Part shown: positions 5,922-6,222 of the stretch, piece after piece | How positions within the stretch are numbered: the stretch's first letter is position 1 | Layout of the letters: every line of letters starts with the position of its first letter | Origin: Gammaproteobacteria bacterium | GTDB taxonomy: Bacteria > Pseudomonadota > Gammaproteobacteria > Competibacterales > Competibacteraceae | Length of the DNA: 6,222 nucleotides | NCBI GenBank assembly: GCA_003562535.1 | Contig: PWUP01000117.1 | Location: 1-6,222, forward strand | Reading direction: 5' to 3' | Position numbers and translations under genes: made by a program | The notes under the pieces: generated by a model | Databases searched by the model: none | The model's input: the letters and a program-made list of their open reading frames with translations, nothing else | Told to the model about the DNA's origin: nothing

Positions 5922-6222
5922 ATCATCAATAGTCCTAGGTAAATCATCAATTCGGCAGCTTGCTGGGTTGCTCCCAGACAATCACCCGTGTAACCGCCCA
6001 GTCGGCGGAGAAAGTAGCGGGCTGCCCACAGAGTGGCCAGTCCCGCAGCCAGCAGTGCCGCCACAGCCACCAGCGGGGGTAGCAGCAGTACAGGCAGCAG
6101 GCCACCGAGGGCAGCAATGGCCAGTTCACTCCGGGTCAGCCGCCGTGCCAGTGGCTTGGATTTGGATTCCGCGTCTTCGCGCACATACTCCAGCGCATGA
6201 ATCAGGCTGGTGGAGGCCAACC
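5903..6222 (-). CDS. cobS: Adenosylcobinamide-GDP ribazoletransferase (cobalamin synthase), C-terminal part only
   Basis: CobS is the inner-membrane enzyme that joins adenosylcobinamide-GDP to alpha-ribazole (phosphate) in the last assembly stage. About 105 C-terminal residues are present out of a usual length near 250; the N-terminus lies beyond base 6222. The visible part begins in the cytosolic loop (ALEYVREDAESKSKPLARRLTR). Three hydrophobic segments follow: roughly AIAALGGLLPVLLLPPL, VAVAALLAAGLATLWAARYF and ELMIYLGLLMIWPLI. Between the last two lies the diagnostic LRRLGGYTGDCLGATQQAAEL, conserved near the CobS C-terminus. The frame is open to the window edge, and a TTG near the edge is not a start. 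The TAA stop at 5903-5905 lies 19 bp inside cobT, a sign of co-translation. Any operon promoter or riboswitch must lie further right. Confidence 0.93.
   Translation of the reverse strand, partial: LASTSLIHALEYVREDAESKSKPLARRLTRSELAIAALGGLLPVLLLPPLVAVAALLAAGLATLWAARYFLRRLGGYTGDCLGATQQAAELMIYLGLLMIWPLIR

Noticed and set aside
5922..5981. Upstream ATG start for cobT giving 377 residues
   Set aside because: The added 20 residues lie within cobS, are not family-like, and the ATG at 5921 gives the usual CobT length.

Overview
The window holds one leftward (minus-strand) block of genes, most likely from a gammaproteobacterium. This assignment is an inference from three things: the cobalamin gene set resembles the Pseudomonas-type arrangement, the late pathway genes are GC-rich, and there is a palindromic GCCGACG-TCCT-CGTCGGC repeat of a kind I associate with environmental gammaproteobacteria. 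I could not test it by search.

Right part (about 2138-6222): the downstream end of a vitamin B12 operon, read right to left. The order is cobS (C-terminal part, cut by the window edge), cobT, cobC (alpha-ribazole phosphatase), a BtuF-like cobalamin-binding protein, a broken cobB, and cobD (threonine-phosphate decarboxylase). The genes are tightly packed. cobS and cobT overlap by 19 bp, and cobT/cobC and btuF-like/cobB each share a 4-bp ATGA stop/start overlap. Together the intact genes cover the lower ligand and the aminopropanol linker. CobD makes (R)-1-amino-2-propanol phosphate, CobT makes alpha-ribazole phosphate, and CobS and CobC join and dephosphorylate the nucleotide loop.

Two genes in the operon look damaged. 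cobB keeps only its first 59 codons, with a perfect P-loop, followed by a frame-shifted scrap of an internal region; the rest of an enzyme of more than 400 residues is missing. cobC has every catalytic residue, but its natural ATG is one base out of frame with the body of the gene. Real decay of the de novo pathway toward salvage, or assembly/sequencing error, would both explain this.

Middle (1963-2137): a short non-coding gap after cobD. It contains three copies of an 18-bp palindromic unit in alternating orientation, one of which is followed by a T-rich run and may act as the operon terminator, and a separate imperfect hairpin nearer the next gene.

Left part (1-1962): ldcA, a muramoyltetrapeptide (LD-) carboxypeptidase of family S66, then a GT4-type glycosyltransferase whose C-terminus runs off the window. 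These are cell-envelope functions unrelated to B12. They look less GC-rich than the cob genes, so the repeat cluster marks a boundary between two gene neighbourhoods. I see no tRNA, rRNA, CRISPR array, transposase or cobalamin riboswitch.
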